Origin: Nitzschia sp. pyKryTriq1
Taxonomy: Eukaryota > Bacillariophyta > Bacillariophyceae > Bacillariales > Bacillariaceae
Direction of reading: 5' to 3'
Assembly (NCBI GenBank): GCA_956465555.1
Contig: OY101130.1
Span: 124,001 to 188,000 of the forward strand
Length of the DNA stretch: 64,000 nt
In this document: piece by piece, positions 62,699 through 64,000 of the stretch
Position numbering within the stretch: position 1 is the first letter of the stretch
Layout: each line of letters starts with the position of its first letter
The notes under the pieces: generated by a model
The model's input: the letters and a program-made list of their open reading frames with translations, nothing else
Told to the model about the DNA's origin: nothing
Databases searched by the model: none
Position numbers and translations under genes: made by a program

Positions 62699-63617
62699 GA
62701 TTTGATCTTCTTGTTGTACGAGAACAAGTAGTACTATTCGGTTTTGAGTTCCCCTATTACCTTCTATCTCAATGCTATGTCAACCTGATGTAATAATGCG
62801 AGATGCGAGAGCTAATATATAATGACCGCGCTAACTGATGATGACAAATCGGGAATCAGGAACATGACTTTTTTCGATGAGAGTGCGTGCGGTTCGGGAT
62901 TGTTACTCCTAGTACTACTACTAGTACTCGTACGAAGAGCGTCTACCGGTACAGAGGTACGGTACGTACTGTACGTAAGGCCGGCACGTGCCTGTTTATT
63001 ATTATTTTATTATCTACTGTGCCGGTACAATGCCGGCTTCTATCTTTCAGGTTCTCTATTTGACGAGGATTTCATGATGCATTATGTGAGGAACTTTGTT
63101 CGCCATGCGATGCATTAATTAGCAACTACTGCTGGTTCCGTCAATGCGTGCGAGCGAGGACGACATAGTGCAGTCATTCTTCAATAGACTTCTACTACTA
63201 GTAGTAGTAGTAGTAGAGTACTATGCTAGCTCAGTTTTACTACAGTATTCGTTGAATAATACTTCTTGTGGTACGAGTATTGAAAATCCCTCGCTCGTGA
63301 CAGTTAGTAGTCCGAGCAGTATTATCATGATGATTGAACTGAGTCAGTCAGGCAGGACGGAGGAGTTGGCTTCGTCCCCCCACTACTAGTAGAGTAGTAG
63401 TACTACTCTATACGAGTAGATCTACTATTGGCATCTATCGACGAGCAGCAGCAGCATGGTTCAAGTCCACATTTTCTATTGGCTACTACAAGAACTATCT
63501 ACGGACCTGTACCCATGCCATAGTACTGTAAGAAGTAGTAGTAGTCTAGTTGTTACTCGTAGTAGTCTCTAACAAAGACGGAAGGTGACGATGATCATAT
63601 TTGTAGCGAACGTTACT
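62699..63617. other. Intergenic region rich in TAC/GTA palindromes
   Basis: No gene supported. Contains CTAGTACTACTACTAGTACTCG (62908-62930), GGTACGGTACGTACTGTACG (62957-62976), and CTACTACTAGTAGTAGTAGTAG (63191-63216 and again near 63380-63425). Open frames at 62822 and 63144 are repeat-driven. Confidence 0.55.
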
Positions 63618-64000
63618 TTAGACGATGTATTGCTGATGTCGTTGCCGCTGGGAGTCTCCCACCGCGCCCGGTTCCTGCGTCCATGGAGAGCAAACGATAT
63701 ACCCAGGTACTTTCTTGGTCTCAATGATAGAATGGACCTTGGCAACTTTGCTCAGTGGGACGCGCTCCAGTACATCTGGATTCAGTCGTTTCTTCTCCAG
63801 TAATCCAACCAGGTGTTCAAGGTCTCGTTTCGCAAGTTTGGGATCTGCGTCCCAGGAGTCGAAGACATTGTAGGCAAAGGATCTGCTCATCAAACTGCTT
63901 TTGATCGATTTGCACATGAGCTTGGTTGGATGATTATTAGGCGAGGATGGGATGGGCGACGCAAGTACATTCGGAGATCGACAGTCCATCCCTGGCGGAC
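63618..64000 (-). CDS. Partial C-terminus of a quinone oxidoreductase / medium-chain dehydrogenase-like protein
   Basis: The minus strand is open from the right edge to a stop at 63618, about 127 residues. The recognisable stretch is LMSRSFAYNVFDSWDADPKL, AKRDLEHLVGLLEKKRLNPD, then LERVPLSKVAKVHSIIETKK and VPGYIVCSPW. The 'V..RVPLskVakvh.iietkkv.G.iVC' end is the cofactor-side C-terminus of zinc-type/quinone oxidoreductase-like dehydrogenases. It is a C-terminal fragment whose 5' part lies outside the window; ATG 63989 is probably internal. NAD(P)H-dependent reductase activity is expected from the family, but substrate and subcellular site cannot be told here. Confidence 0.7.
   Translation of the reverse strand, partial: PPGMDCRSPNVLASPIPSSPNNHPTKLMCKSIKSSLMSRSFAYNVFDSWDADPKLAKRDLEHLVGLLEKKRLNPDVLERVPLSKVAKVHSIIETKKVPGYIVCSPWTQEPGAVGDSQRQRHQQYIV

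Noticed and set aside
63456-63470. GGTTCAAGTCC, another tRNA B-box-like sequence
   Set aside because: The preceding bases do not form an acceptor stem or D-arm.

Overview
This is a nuclear window from a eukaryotic alga, most likely a pennate diatom. Genes are intron-poor, with short GT-AG introns of about 90-220 bp. Predicted proteins carry long Ser/Thr/Asn/Gln runs. One protein has a plastid-type leader with an Ala-Phe junction. There is a Copia-type LTR element, and two secreted Lys/Ser-repeat proteins resemble silaffins, the peptides of silica cell walls. The species cannot be named from the sequence. Intergenic DNA is full of TAC/GTA-type palindromes and (CTA/TAG)n runs.

Left part (1-12.9 kb): a partial armadillo-like protein runs off the left edge. 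It is followed by a foldback-like repeat, a spliced Nudix plus SH3BGR/thioredoxin-fold fusion gene, a secreted fasciclin (FAS1) protein, a spliced four-helix membrane protein, and GDP-mannose 3,5-epimerase. A young-looking but incomplete Copia element (13.2-15.7 kb) lies just upstream of the epimerase.

Middle part (16-46 kb): an LRAT/NC-like protein with a very large insert; a methyltransferase-riboflavin kinase fusion with a plastid-like leader; a STAND-type ATPase; a PDZ-like membrane protein; a large polyQ membrane protein; a tandemly duplicated pair of silaffin-like genes; an alpha/beta-hydrolase-like protein; a small spliced diatom-type protein; a membrane-anchored heparanase-like GH79 enzyme; and an exostosin-like glycosyltransferase.

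Right part (46.6-61.3 kb): a cluster of five related genes of unknown function. Three are two-exon genes combining a low-complexity N-terminus, a Cys/His motif (CRARGMP..DHNF, then a Cys-rich block ending RHSHG), a Trp/Leu module ending in WLLEVM, and a Lys-rich tail. Two are short genes carrying only the Trp/Leu module. A spliced CRAL-TRIO-like gene and a partial quinone-oxidoreductase-like gene close the window.

The genes do not form one pathway. The two most interesting sets are the silaffin-like pair with its surrounding segmental duplication, and the Cys/His plus WLLEVM gene cluster. I would give both first priority as undescribed material.
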